Assembly: GCA_934098375.1 (NCBI GenBank)
Contig: CAKOOC010000003.1
Location: 1-64,000 of the forward strand
Source: an uncultured Bacilli bacterium
GTDB taxonomy: Bacteria > Bacillota_I > Bacilli_A > RF39 > UBA660
Direction of reading: 5' to 3'
DNA: 64,000 nt
Both the position numbers and the translations under genes were made by a program. This document shows, one piece after another, positions 26,570 through 35,799 of the stretch (positions within the stretch are counted from its first letter, which is position 1; each line of letters starts with the position of its first letter). The notes under the pieces are model-generated. The model saw only the letters and a program-made list of their open reading frames with translations, was not told where the DNA came from and did not search any database.

Positions 26570-28366
26570 CTATAAACCGCCACCTGCACCAAACGAATCT
26601 AACTCTTCTTGAGTTACAACAACATTAATTCTCATTCTTCTATTTCCACATACAAATAATGCATCACCCTGGCTATATGACTTAATACTTTCTTTTTCAT
26701 TATCATTTAAATCAATTAATTTAGCCAAATCCTCAACTGCTTGCTTTTTTAACCCCATTACTAAGTAATAAGAAGCATTATCAAAAATTGCTTTACCATG
26801 CATTATTACATTATCAGCCGCAAAATCTGTAGGTTGCTGTGTGATTATAATTGTTCCTGTATTATATTTACGGCTTCTTCTTTGTATTTGCGCTAAAAAT
26901 TCGGCACCAAGTTCATTTCTTGCTGAAAGAAGAACATGAGCTTCATCCACATACATAACTGTATTAGTTGATTTATCTAAGCATAATCCCCACGCATATT
27001 TTAAAATGTTAAAGAATAATGCATTTCTTATATTTTCATCACTATTCATTAATTCTTTAATGTTAAATACAATAAATTCACTATCTGTTTGAAGAGTTGT
27101 ATGACCATTAAAATAATACCTTAATTCTTTTACAAAAGGTCTTACTCTAAGTTCTAATCTTTCCATTACATCTTTTTCTCTAGTAGCTTCTGGCATTGAT
27201 AATAATTTACCTTTAATCGTTGCATAAACATCATCAAATGTAGGATAATCCTTACTAGTTAAATGACTAAAATCACTCTCAAAACTAATTCCAAATCTTT
27301 TATAAGTATCTTGTACAACTTCACTAAACATAGCAAGTACATCATCTTCAATGGCTGGATAATAATATTTCATAAAAGCCTTTAAAGATTGAAGAGTTCT
27401 TGTTAAAACGGTATAACCTAAACCATCTGCTAACTCATCTTCATCAGCATCATATACAACTTCTAAAGGATTTATAATCCCATATTCTCCACCTTTACCA
27501 AGATCAATAAAATCTCCACCAAAGTTTTTAGTCATTTCTTCTAATTCGCCTTCAGGATCTATAGCAATAATTTTACAGCCATTTCTAATATGAGTTCTAA
27601 GCATTAGTTTTGCCGCTGTACTTTTACCAGAACCAGAAGAACCTAAAATAATTAAGTTAGCATTATTTCTGTTATGTTCTTTTTTTATTTGATATAAAAA
27701 TTGGTTAAAAAGCACTACCCCGCCAGAAAAGTCAACACCAAGTAAAGTTGCTGAACCAGGATCTTTAATACTATCAAAGATAAATGGATACATAGCCGCA
27801 ATTGTTGGACTAGGTATTGGAATACCAACTCTATCTTCTATGTCTTGTTTAGGGAAAATTGGAAGCATTGATTTTAAAACCTTTTCTTGTTCAAACATCA
27901 TCGGAATGCCTCTCATTCCCATTGCATCTAAGAAGTTTCTAAGTTGCATTTTTTTATTATTTAGTTCTTCCTGTGTATCAGCTAAAATCATTAAATGCAT
28001 TTGAAAATCAAAAATTCGAGATTGCGTTGCAGCAAGCATTTGAACAAAAGACTCTAATGATTCATAATCTTGTCTTATTCTTTCTTGTATAGTACGGTCA
28101 TTTTCCTTTTGATATCTAGCTTTTAAATCAGCTATTTCTTTATTAATCATTCTACTCATTGTTGAAAACTCGATAGGAATATGTTTAACAACAACTTTTA
28201 CTCCAGGAATTTGCGTAATATTAGATAAAAAACCAGGGCCAATAACTTTAGGGTAACTAATAACTGTTAAAATCGTGGCATACTTATCACTTACAAAAAA
28301 CTCATTTATACTCTTACTAAAGTCAATTCCTTTAGGAGCAATTTCACTTTTAAATATATTAGACAT
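26570..28366 (-). CDS. virB4: VirB4-type ATPase, ATPase portion
   Basis: A 598-residue protein with Walker A LGSSGSGKST (241-250), the motif EGELEEM soon after, and Walker B TVMYVDEAHVLL followed by QQPTDF. This is the VirB4/TraE/TraC family that energises T4SS assembly. It begins at the middle of the usual VirB4 layout (IAPKGIDFSKSINEFF), and the missing N-terminal domain is the separate 185-residue gene upstream, which overlaps it by 8 bases (ATGTCTAA). The two products probably work as one VirB4. Next comes the lysozyme-like gene, 22 bases away. Confidence 0.92.
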   Translation of the reverse strand: MSNIFKSEIAPKGIDFSKSINEFFVSDKYATILTVISYPKVIGPGFLSNITQIPGVKVVVKHIPIEFSTMSRMINKEIADLKARYQKENDRTIQERIRQDYESLESFVQMLAATQSRIFDFQMHLMILADTQEELNNKKMQLRNFLDAMGMRGIPMMFEQEKVLKSMLPIFPKQDIEDRVGIPIPSPTIAAMYPFIFDSIKDPGSATLLGVDFSGGVVLFNQFLYQIKKEHNRNNANLIILGSSGSGKSTAAKLMLRTHIRNGCKIIAIDPEGELEEMTKNFGGDFIDLGKGGEYGIINPLEVVYDADEDELADGLGYTVLTRTLQSLKAFMKYYYPAIEDDVLAMFSEVVQDTYKRFGISFESDFSHLTSKDYPTFDDVYATIKGKLLSMPEATREKDVMERLELRVRPFVKELRYYFNGHTTLQTDSEFIVFNIKELMNSDENIRNALFFNILKYAWGLCLDKSTNTVMYVDEAHVLLSARNELGAEFLAQIQRRSRKYNTGTIIITQQPTDFAADNVIMHGKAIFDNASYYLVMGLKKQAVEDLAKLIDLNDNEKESIKSYSQGDALFVCGNRRMRINVVVTQEELDSFGAGGGL

Positions 28367-28916
28367 TAGTCATCACCGTCCCATATTCATTTTTTGCTCC
28401 CCCATTTAAGAAGTTCTGCAATAAAAACTTCAAATCTTCATCACTAGTCTGTCTTGATATCATCCCAATTGATGCTAAATTACTAATTAAAGTTTGAATT
28501 CTTTTTTGAACAACCTCTAATTTTTTATCTCTAAATAGAATAAAATATTCCGTATCAACAACGTTAATAGCGCTACTTTGAAACATTTCTGCTTTAGACA
28601 TATCCTGACCTATAATTTTTCTAATTGTCTGTGATGGTGCATTATCAAATTGAAGTTGTAAATTGGAAATATATAAGTTTATATCAACTGGTCTATCAGC
28701 AACTATTAACCAAAATTCGTAATTAATAGTATTATAAAAGTTTCTAAAATTAAATATAATATTATTTTGCGTCTGATAATCTAAAATAAAGATATTCTTA
28801 GGCTCAATCTTAATTCCTGTAACATAATAATTATTATCAAGAATTATCATTCCATTTTGTATAGTTTTTACTGGTATCCAATCTTCAGTATATTTACTTT
28901 GATTGATCTTTGCCAT
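28359..28916 (-). CDS. VirB4 N-terminal domain encoded as a separate gene
   Basis: A 185-residue soluble protein with the beta-rich N-terminal segment typical of VirB4-like ATPases: WIPVKTIQNGMIILDNNYYV followed by TGIKIEPKNIFIL, and a helical region with FRDKKLEVVQKRIQTL. Its stop overlaps the start of the ATPase portion, so translation is coupled. A VirB4 of about 780 residues results from the two parts. The clean start (ATG after a GTAAA-like site), coupling and intact flanks argue that this is a stable split and not a recent frameshift, although no joined homologue could be compared here. Confidence 0.78.
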   Translation of the reverse strand: MAKINQSKYTEDWIPVKTIQNGMIILDNNYYVTGIKIEPKNIFILDYQTQNNIIFNFRNFYNTINYEFWLIVADRPVDINLYISNLQLQFDNAPSQTIRKIIGQDMSKAEMFQSSAINVVDTEYFILFRDKKLEVVQKRIQTLISNLASIGMISRQTSDEDLKFLLQNFLNGGAKNEYGTVMTNV

Positions 28917-29217
28917 AATTAATGCACCATCCTTTCCAATAGTATGTTCTTCTATTTGTATAATATCTATAAATATTTGTAAGCATTGTTACAACATTAT
29001 GCTGATTAGGTATCGGTAAAACCAAAAAGGTACTTATAAGAGCCGGTAACAAGACAATTAACGCACCCTTTAAAGTTTCAACGGATATTGAAAACATAAA
29101 TATTAGTGTTATCAATAAACCAGTTCCAAATATTACTAAATCTAACTTTGTAAAAAAACCTAATATCAGCATTGACTTTTTGGAATTTGCTGGTATCAAA
29201 AAATTATTATTACCCAC
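28894..29217 (-). CDS. PrgI/VirB3-like small membrane protein
   Basis: A 107-residue protein with two closely spaced hydrophobic helices (about 20-40 and 48-68) and the PrgI-family pattern: an N-terminal FLIPANSKKSM, a short turn, then the C-terminal YRYYTNRRTYYWKG. PrgI/VirB3-like proteins sit beside VirB4 in Gram-positive T4SS and form part of the inner-membrane platform. The gene precedes the VirB4 N-terminal gene and overlaps it by 23 bases, which fits the usual order. Confidence 0.85.
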   Translation of the reverse strand: MGNNNFLIPANSKKSMLILGFFTKLDLVIFGTGLLITLIFMFSISVETLKGALIVLLPALISTFLVLPIPNQHNVVTMLTNIYRYYTNRRTYYWKGWCINYGKDQSK

Positions 29218-29232
29218 TTTTCATCTTCTCCT

Positions 29233-29652
29233 TTATTTCATTTCAAAAATTTCTAACTTCTGAAGTTGATCACTACATTTTTTGTAGTTTAAATAATAAT
29301 CTAAACCAGAAAGAAATTGTGAAATGCTTTGTGGAACTTGTAGTCCTAGTTTATTAGAAGTCATATAATTTTGAATTAAGGATTTATTAAGTTCCATCAT
29401 TGTATCTTTTATAATTTCTGGAAATTTAGTTTTCAGTTCGTCAACTAGTCTTCCAATAAGCATCTCATATTCAGCATCAATTCTATCTAACATCATTATT
29501 TCTTGTGCATCTGGCAAATTCATTTGAAAAACACGAGCTTGCTTAACTTTTTTTGCAGTTTCAATATCTTCAATTTTACTCATTTCAATAGTATTGTACA
29601 TTAGTAAAAATCTTACAACATAATCTTCACAAAAATCTTTTTCACTCATCAT
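29233..29652 (-). CDS. Small helical cytoplasmic protein of the T4SS-like operon
   Basis: A 139-residue all-helical acidic protein (MMSEKDFCEDYVVRFLLM, later MMLDRIDAEYEMLIGRLVDE and KFPEIIKDTMMELNKS) without membrane segments or known motifs. It overlaps the VirB6-like gene by 4 bases (ATGA) and precedes PrgI by 15 bases, so it is translationally coupled and probably works with the channel core. No homologue is recognised. A role as a cytosolic adaptor or regulatory subunit is speculative. Confidence 0.6.
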   Translation of the reverse strand: MMSEKDFCEDYVVRFLLMYNTIEMSKIEDIETAKKVKQARVFQMNLPDAQEIMMLDRIDAEYEMLIGRLVDELKTKFPEIIKDTMMELNKSLIQNYMTSNKLGLQVPQSISQFLSGLDYYLNYKKCSDQLQKLEIFEMK

Positions 29653-32519
29653 TTTTTCTTTTCACCACTACTTTCCTTTTTCTTAGAATTAAATGCAGCA
29701 AGTTCAGAAACATTATAAGCAGAAGCCATTGATTTTCCTAACTGTTCAAGAATTTTAACTGTTTCCACAGTAATAGGATCATTCCCTCTTATATCAGAGA
29801 ATACACCATCTAATGCAGCTTGACATTCATCTAATGACGCTGTAGGTGTTAAATTTAATAACTTTCTCATGTCATTATTATAAATAGCAGCTTGAGATAC
29901 ATCATTCATTTTTCTAATATCAGAAAGTATTTCGTTAGTTACTTCTGGACTACAAGCATATCGAAGCGTTTCTCTATCTTTATTAAGAGCAGTAACCTTA
30001 GCGTCATATTTTTTACTATCGGTATCTGTTTTAATATCAGCAATTTGTTTAGCTTCCGCAGCGCTAATTGCTGATATAGCTTGATTATACTTATTAGTTA
30101 AATCCGTGGTTGCCTTCGCCGTATTAGCATCAACAGTACTATAACTGTCATTGATTTGTCTAACGTCATTATCAGCGTTTTGTTTAACTTGAGTGATCTT
30201 CACTCGTTTTTCAGCATCACTTAATGTCGTATCATTATTAATATTATCAATTAAAAACTGTGCTTCATTTTTAACAACATCGATAACATCCGTCACATTA
30301 GAACTATTTAACCTAGTAATTTTTCGCTCTTTATCCAATTCCAATTGTTTTTTCGCAGATGCCTTAGCTTCCGCAGTTAATGAAACATCATTGTCAATTT
30401 TAATACATTCATCTTTATATCTTTGTTCAAATACACTACTATAAGTAGTAGTTATATTAGATACAGCATTTCGTTTTTGCAATGTAGCTGCATCATTTAC
30501 TGCTGAAATATCATTATTATAATTTATTGTTTGTTCTAAAACACTTTGTTGAGTAGTATTATAAACAGCACTTTCTCTCGCTGCTTTTTCCGCTTTAATA
30601 TCATCATCTTTAGCTTTCATTCCTTTAAGACCCGTAATCCTATCTACAGAACCTTTTGCTTCCGCAATCAAAGCTTTATCAGCAGAAACTTTTGCTGTTG
30701 TAGATGTTTTTAAAGCCGTATTAATTTTACTAACAACCCATGAACCATAATCTTTTACAGGGTTTCCGTTTTGATCCAAAACACCCTCTTTATCAGGAAC
30801 TGAGTCATACCATTCAGCTACAGCGCCCTGTACTGATGGGAAAACATATGAACCAGTATTAAATCTATTTTTAATTGCACGTTGTCTTCTTGCTGTACGT
30901 TTTATATTTTGTTCTTCATATCTCTTTTCATTTGCACTTGCTTGAGCACCAATTGTATCACCTAGCTTGTCAATATCAACATTTCCTGCCGCTACGCCAC
31001 GAGCAACGGTGCCAACTCCTCTAGCAGCAGTTCTTAATGCAGCACCACCAACTCCTAAAACCGTTGAAGCAGCATGAACAGCACTATCAGCAACTCTACC
31101 AGCACCACTTAAATTCTCACGGTACCTTCTTCTTCTTTCATTAAATGCATCTCTTTCATCTTTTCTTTTTAATCTTGCATCATATTGATCAGTACCCTTA
31201 ACAAAACTAGCAATTCTATTCCATCCCCATTTAGCAACTCCTGCACCTAGCGCACCAGCACCAACAGCAGCTCTTTTGCCGTATTCATTCTCATTAAGTT
31301 TTCTCTTAATACTCATTTGTGGAACTTTTATGCTGAATAATTCTTCAATTAATTTTGGTGCATCTTTTGCAAATTGTAAAACACCTAAAATAACTATTAC
31401 AAAAGCAATTAATTTTATAAATCCATTTTCACTACCAGAAAATACTGAAGCAATAGGTCCATTTTCAGAACATAATAATTGTATTGTAAATAAGGCAAAA
31501 TAAATAACTAATAATCTTTCAAACACCATTAAGTATGTTTTAGATAATTCCTTTAGCCATTTATCGAATGATCCACCTTTAGGTTTAGTAATTCGCAAAA
31601 TTACAGGAACTGGTGCAATTAATTGTAAAATACCTAATTTAGCAACCCTAACACCCATATCAAGAGCAAAAGACAATAATAAATATGCTGCAACAATACC
31701 AGCAGCAGTACTTATAACTGGCAAATACTCAATCTTATTACCAATTTCATCAATAAAAGTTGCAGATCTAAGTCTGCTCATATTTCCACAGACTAATGAG
31801 CTATCAATTGCACGAACATAAGAAGCACATATTGGTTCTGAAGTATTACTTTTGCAATCATTATATGTATAAGTTTTTCCATCAATCACTGGATGAAAAA
31901 AAGCTGTGAAAATCGTGATTGAAAGGTCGTAACCGGCGTATTTTGAATCAAAACTACCGTTACTAGGATTTGAGCATTTATATTTAGATAAATTATCTAA
32001 TATTCCTCCTGTACCTTCCTTAGACGAATTATCAGTACTACTGGTATTAGTATCAATTGATGCACCAAATACAATTCTAGATAAAACATTTGTATCTAAA
32101 ACTCTGTTTTGTATTCTCTGTAAATAATTAAACCCAGTTGGTAGTAAAGCAACTATTATAAGTGATATTATTAAATTCTTTATGATACCAAGCATTGAAC
32201 TATCGCTTTTATCATCTAATGTATCTGGATTTATGATTAATTTAAGTATATTATAAGCAAGAACAAAAAGCATAACGATACCTAAAATACTATAAATTCT
32301 ATTAGTCAACATTTCAAATTGGCTCGAACCACCATCAGTACTTCTAGAAAAAAGTTGAACTTGAGCTACTTTATTAAAAATTTGATAAAAAACACTTACA
32401 AGATAATATACAATCCCATCAAGAAATAATAAAATAGAGTATAATTTACCCATGAACCAATCGCTTATACCGGCCACAACGTCATCAGCAACGGACATAT
32501 TTAATAAAAACTTTATCAT
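29649..32519 (-). CDS. VirB6/TrbL-like polytopic channel protein with long cytoplasmic tail
   Basis: A 956-residue protein. The first about 390 residues contain several membrane helices (near 28-50, 75-95, 110-128, 270-290, 335-360) and an extracellular Cys-containing loop (KCSNPSNGSF, CKSNTSEPICASY). VirB6/TrbL family proteins have this layout. From about residue 395 to the end the protein is hydrophilic, strongly charged and coiled-coil-like, rich in Ala, Lys, Asp and Asn, with heptad-like stretches (AEAKASAKKQLELDKERK). This 560-residue tail is unusually long. It precedes VirB4 and PrgI, as VirB6 usually does. Confidence 0.8.
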   Translation of the reverse strand: MIKFLLNMSVADDVVAGISDWFMGKLYSILLFLDGIVYYLVSVFYQIFNKVAQVQLFSRSTDGGSSQFEMLTNRIYSILGIVMLFVLAYNILKLIINPDTLDDKSDSSMLGIIKNLIISLIIVALLPTGFNYLQRIQNRVLDTNVLSRIVFGASIDTNTSSTDNSSKEGTGGILDNLSKYKCSNPSNGSFDSKYAGYDLSITIFTAFFHPVIDGKTYTYNDCKSNTSEPICASYVRAIDSSLVCGNMSRLRSATFIDEIGNKIEYLPVISTAAGIVAAYLLLSFALDMGVRVAKLGILQLIAPVPVILRITKPKGGSFDKWLKELSKTYLMVFERLLVIYFALFTIQLLCSENGPIASVFSGSENGFIKLIAFVIVILGVLQFAKDAPKLIEELFSIKVPQMSIKRKLNENEYGKRAAVGAGALGAGVAKWGWNRIASFVKGTDQYDARLKRKDERDAFNERRRRYRENLSGAGRVADSAVHAASTVLGVGGAALRTAARGVGTVARGVAAGNVDIDKLGDTIGAQASANEKRYEEQNIKRTARRQRAIKNRFNTGSYVFPSVQGAVAEWYDSVPDKEGVLDQNGNPVKDYGSWVVSKINTALKTSTTAKVSADKALIAEAKGSVDRITGLKGMKAKDDDIKAEKAARESAVYNTTQQSVLEQTINYNNDISAVNDAATLQKRNAVSNITTTYSSVFEQRYKDECIKIDNDVSLTAEAKASAKKQLELDKERKITRLNSSNVTDVIDVVKNEAQFLIDNINNDTTLSDAEKRVKITQVKQNADNDVRQINDSYSTVDANTAKATTDLTNKYNQAISAISAAEAKQIADIKTDTDSKKYDAKVTALNKDRETLRYACSPEVTNEILSDIRKMNDVSQAAIYNNDMRKLLNLTPTASLDECQAALDGVFSDIRGNDPITVETVKILEQLGKSMASAYNVSELAAFNSKKKESSGEKKK

Positions 32520-32533
32520 ACTTTTACTCCCTT

Positions 32534-33403
32534 CTATTTAATGCAAGTTGAATAATCACCGCTATCAATTAAATCCAGTACCAAATTTAAAAATGTCGGA
32601 AGTAACCATAAAGCTGCTATCAAAAATAATCTTTTTATTAATCTTTTGTTTGCTTTTTTTAATTCGTCTGCATTTTTCATAAATAAAACTGCCAAATACT
32701 CATAAACTGATATAACTGCCGCAAGAAGTGGTGCAAATATTCTTATCATATCAAGTATTGATTGTAAGTCACCTTTAAAATCACCTAAAATACTGCAATC
32801 AGCATTATTACCATTATCGCTATCTATAATATCAGATCCAGATGTATTATTATTGCTATTATTGTTATTATTAGTTCCTGAATTGTTTGAATTATTATTA
32901 CCATTAGAATTATTTCCAGAAACCACATTATTTACTGTGCTGGCATATGAATGACAAGAACCACCAGACCATTTACACCCAGCTTCTTTACAATTGTATT
33001 CCAACGATTTATCTGTTGCCATTATTGATACACATGTATTATCTTTAATATTTCCACCTCTAGGCGTTGTTATAATAACATCTACATCAGATTTTAATGC
33101 GGCTTGAGCCACAACGCTTCCTTCTATATAATAATTAACATTACATTTATAATTTCCATTGGTTAATTTTCCACTTATATTAACTTCCACATCTAATTTT
33201 GTAGAATTTACCGAATTAAAATTTGCTATAGTACTTCCATTACATATAAGAACAGCTTCTGTAATATTTTTCTTTGGGTTAAAATCTATATACATTTTTC
33301 CCTCATTTAAATCATAAGTTATAATATCTTTTGCAAATACAATACTCTTAAATGAAAAGAAAGACACTAACACCAAAATTATAATATTCCATTTTTTTAT
33401 CAT
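32534..33403 (-). CDS. Secreted-domain protein with a VirB2-like C-terminal membrane pair, copy A
   Basis: A 289-residue protein from the ATG at 33401-33403 (AAGGTGA site). It has a signal peptide, a beta-rich extracellular domain (DLNEGKMYIDFNPKKNIT and related strands), a small Cys module (CKEAGCKWSGGSC), an Asn/Ser/Gly linker, and a C-terminal block with two helices (about 215-285) with KKANKRLIKRLFLIAALWLL between them. The same order occurs in the 328-residue protein at 35800-36783 and its C-terminal part resembles the 116-residue VirB2-like protein. This shared module suggests a related membrane role in pilin or channel assembly. No named family. Confidence 0.65.
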   Translation of the reverse strand: MIKKWNIIILVLVSFFSFKSIVFAKDIITYDLNEGKMYIDFNPKKNITEAVLICNGSTIANFNSVNSTKLDVEVNISGKLTNGNYKCNVNYYIEGSVVAQAALKSDVDVIITTPRGGNIKDNTCVSIMATDKSLEYNCKEAGCKWSGGSCHSYASTVNNVVSGNNSNGNNNSNNSGTNNNNNSNNNTSGSDIIDSDNGNNADCSILGDFKGDLQSILDMIRIFAPLLAAVISVYEYLAVLFMKNADELKKANKRLIKRLFLIAALWLLPTFLNLVLDLIDSGDYSTCIK

Positions 33404-33490
33404 AACTAATTTCACCTTAAATTCCATTTAAACAATTGTATTTGACAGAAAAATCCTTTAAATACACTATTCCATTAAAAATTATAACAT

Positions 33491-33517
33491 AAAAAAAAAC
33501 AACAGTAAAGTTGTTAT
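33491..33517 (-). terminator. Terminator within the secretion locus
   Basis: On the minus strand AACAAC-TTTACT-GTTGTT followed by a T run (stem 33498-33515). It lies at the stop of the VirB2-like gene and upstream of the copy A protein gene, so it may trim or reduce transcription into the VirB6/VirB4 part. Confidence 0.72.
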
Positions 33518-33864
33518 TTTTTCCAAGGATATAAAATACTATTACGGCAAGTATCGAAACCAGCAGCTTCTTCAGCAGTTGAATAATCACTTAATGTACC
33601 AAATAACCATAAAACAATTGATGGTATAAAGAATATTACTACGCCAGAAAGTGCACGCATACCAAGACTTTTAGCAGACTTTTTAATTTCGTCATCCTTA
33701 CTAGCAACAACTGCTTTACCAAAATCAAACATACCATAAGCAATAATTAATAATGGAATTGCAATTTTAAATATAGTTAATATCCAACCAGCAAAAGTTA
33801 AAATTTCTTTGGCATTTGTACAAAAATCGCCAACATCCCAACCACTTAATAATAAATTACTCAT
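33514..33864 (-). CDS. VirB2/TrbC-like small two-helix membrane protein
   Basis: A 116-residue protein with two hydrophobic helices (about 20-45 and 70-92) separated by a charged loop (VVASKDDEIKKSAKSLGMRA). The arrangement resembles VirB2/TrbC pilin-family proteins and their Gram-positive counterparts. The sequence ILTIFKIAIPLLIIAYGMFD is paralleled by IVIIKIITPLAIILMGSFDF in the 328-residue protein at 35800-36783, so these are paralogues. No classical signal peptide. The gene has its own terminator (33491-33517), which might give this product a higher level than its neighbours, as expected for a pilin. Confidence 0.66.
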   Translation of the reverse strand: MSNLLLSGWDVGDFCTNAKEILTFAGWILTIFKIAIPLLIIAYGMFDFGKAVVASKDDEIKKSAKSLGMRALSGVVIFFIPSIVLWLFGTLSDYSTAEEAAGFDTCRNSILYPWKK

Positions 33865-33939
33865 AAAATTCTCTCCCTTACAACACTTAAATTATATATT
33901 ATTTTAATAACTATTGTCAACAAAATTATCGAAACTTGC

Positions 33940-34986
33940 CTACTTATCAGTAGATTTCTTTAATTTAAGTTTACCTAATAATTCATCAATAACTTGAATT
34001 CTTTCTTTTCTTTCATCAAAATTTGGCATATTGAAAAATACTTTCATTTTTGTCTCATATTCCAAATTACTTATTTCATCATCTTTAATCGCACTTCTAT
34101 TTAAAATAATCTTTCCATTACTAGTTTTTTCTAATACCCCCCTATTAGATTTAAATAGTTTATTTAATCTTATCGTTCCTGGTTCAATTAAGTACAAAAT
34201 ATCCGTACAAATTCCCTTAGCATCATTACCATTTAAATCTACAACAATTACGCTTTCGTCCTTAAGTACATTTATTTGCATCTTTAAATCTTCTATAGAA
34301 GTTGCCATTATAAGATGATCATCTCTAAAATAAACTCCATCTTGTTTATTCATTTCTATTCCTTTAACTTTATAATGATAACTAAGATGTTTTACCATCA
34401 TATACATTAAAGTTGTAGCACCTGCATGCTCCGTTATATTTTGAATACCAATTATTACTTTATCAGTATCCTTTTCTTCTTCATTTTTTTTGCCAAACAA
34501 ACTATTAAATAATCCTCTATTTTTACTTCCAAAATTATTTGGTAAATCACTCGCATTTGGTTTATCATTATCAGTATTTGCAGAAGACACATTACTATTA
34601 TTATTTGTTTCTACTAAATATTTTTGAACATCTTGAAGACTATTTGGATGATCAATTAAATATCCGATTGAGCTAGCATTCTTAGTAAAATTATAATATC
34701 CTTTTTCTACTAACTTTGATAAATAATTAGCACTATTAACAAGCTCACTATTATTTAAAAGTAATATAACTCTGCTAGGTTCAAAAAAAGATAAGAAATC
34801 AAAAAGAGATGTAAAATCATAATAATTTCTAATAGCCGTTATATCAATAATAACTTTGTTATAAAATAGATTTACAAATTCTTGTTCTATTTCACTTCTA
34901 TTAAATTCACCTTCTAATGTTTTAATAACATCTACTTGAAGTTCACTTAATACTTTACTATTTTGATTTTTAATTATTATATTCAT
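33940..34986 (-). CDS. tadZ: TadZ/CpaE-like degenerate ParA-type ATPase
   Basis: A 348-residue cytoplasmic protein. Residues 1-115 look like an atypical receiver domain, a linker rich in Asn and Ser follows, and from about 175 there is a ParA/MinD-like domain. The deviant Walker region is ITEHAGATTLMYMM (184-197), which lacks the usual Lys. TadZ/CpaE proteins localise Tad pilus machines and often have weakened nucleotide sites. It sits directly after the TadE-like pseudopilin gene and before the VirB2-like gene, that is, between Tad and T4SS components. Confidence 0.76.
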   Translation of the reverse strand: MNIIIKNQNSKVLSELQVDVIKTLEGEFNRSEIEQEFVNLFYNKVIIDITAIRNYYDFTSLFDFLSFFEPSRVILLLNNSELVNSANYLSKLVEKGYYNFTKNASSIGYLIDHPNSLQDVQKYLVETNNNSNVSSANTDNDKPNASDLPNNFGSKNRGLFNSLFGKKNEEEKDTDKVIIGIQNITEHAGATTLMYMMVKHLSYHYKVKGIEMNKQDGVYFRDDHLIMATSIEDLKMQINVLKDESVIVVDLNGNDAKGICTDILYLIEPGTIRLNKLFKSNRGVLEKTSNGKIILNRSAIKDDEISNLEYETKMKVFFNMPNFDERKERIQVIDELLGKLKLKKSTDK

Positions 34987-34999
34987 TTTATCATCTCTT

Positions 35000-35440
35000 C
35001 TAGTTTACATTATCATTTGCAAAATAAACTGCTTTAGTTTCACCCGTTATTGGAAAAGTTAAAAGATCACCAAATACAGGTAAATCTAATCTAAAAAATA
35101 CTCTAACATAATAACGCGTACTAGGAATGGTTGTCTCATCATTGCGCACTTTTGAAATGCAGTATCTAAATTTATTACTTTGAGAATTTGCTCTACCATA
35201 ACCGGTTTCATTTGAAGCGCAAGAACCAAATACAAAATAACTCGAACCATTTAAATACGTAGTTATTTCATTCTCCGTATCACTATCATGACCTTCATTT
35301 TTCTCTATTATATTTATAATACCATTTTTTACTTTAAAAGCCCGTGAATAATTAACAGATATAGCTAAATATCCGGTAAACAATACAATAAATACTATTA
35401 CTAAAGAGAAAATCCAAGTTCCACCTATTGACTCTCTCAT
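35000..35440 (-). CDS. TadE-like pseudopilin of the Tad locus
   Basis: A 146-residue protein starting MRESIGGTWIFSLVIVFIVL: a short leader with a positive charge and Glu, then one helix and a soluble domain with two Cys (FGSCASNETG and RYCISKV). The layout is like the 135-residue protein at 9009-9416 and like TadE/TadF pseudopilins processed by a prepilin peptidase. It lies 12 bases after the Flp pilin gene. No TadV/CpaA-type prepilin peptidase was found in the window. Confidence 0.7.
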   Translation of the reverse strand: MRESIGGTWIFSLVIVFIVLFTGYLAISVNYSRAFKVKNGIINIIEKNEGHDSDTENEITTYLNGSSYFVFGSCASNETGYGRANSQSNKFRYCISKVRNDETTIPSTRYYVRVFFRLDLPVFGDLLTFPITGETKAVYFANDNVN

Positions 35441-35452
35441 ACCTTTATTTTT

Positions 35453-35728
35453 CTATCCATTTGACTGTTGATTTTGATTAGTATTATTATTTGTTGTTTT
35501 GTCCGGACAAATTAAGCCAGTTTTGGCTTTTCCATCATTATCTAAATATGTACAAGAACATGTTTTACCATTGCAGCCTGAGCAAGAAATTGCATTTGCA
35601 CATTTAGTTGAATTAATAATATTTGTTTTGATTGATGGCCAAATAATCGTTGTAAATAACACCCCAATCGCAGCAATTGCTACTACAGCAATAGCAGTCA
35701 TACTTAATTCTGAAGAAGCTTCTTTCAT
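35453..35728 (-). CDS. Flp-like major pilin with an added Cys module
   Basis: A 91-residue protein with a leader-like N-terminus (MKEASSELSMTAIAVVAIAA) and one hydrophobic helix running to about residue 30, as in Flp-type pilins. The remaining part is unusual: a Cys-rich segment with six Cys (CSGCNGKTCSCTY and neighbours), and a Thr/Asn/Gln-rich tail. Flp pilins are normally shorter. The gene is first in a run Flp, TadE-like, TadZ and then VirB2-like, and starts after an AGGAGG-type site. Processing sites are not certain. Confidence 0.7.
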   Translation of the reverse strand: MKEASSELSMTAIAVVAIAAIGVLFTTIIWPSIKTNIINSTKCANAISCSGCNGKTCSCTYLDNDGKAKTGLICPDKTTNNNTNQNQQSNG

Positions 35729-35799
35729 TTAATAATTCCTCCTATCCTATTCTTACTATATAATTAGTATATAATATATTTTTTGTATTTTCAAGTTGC

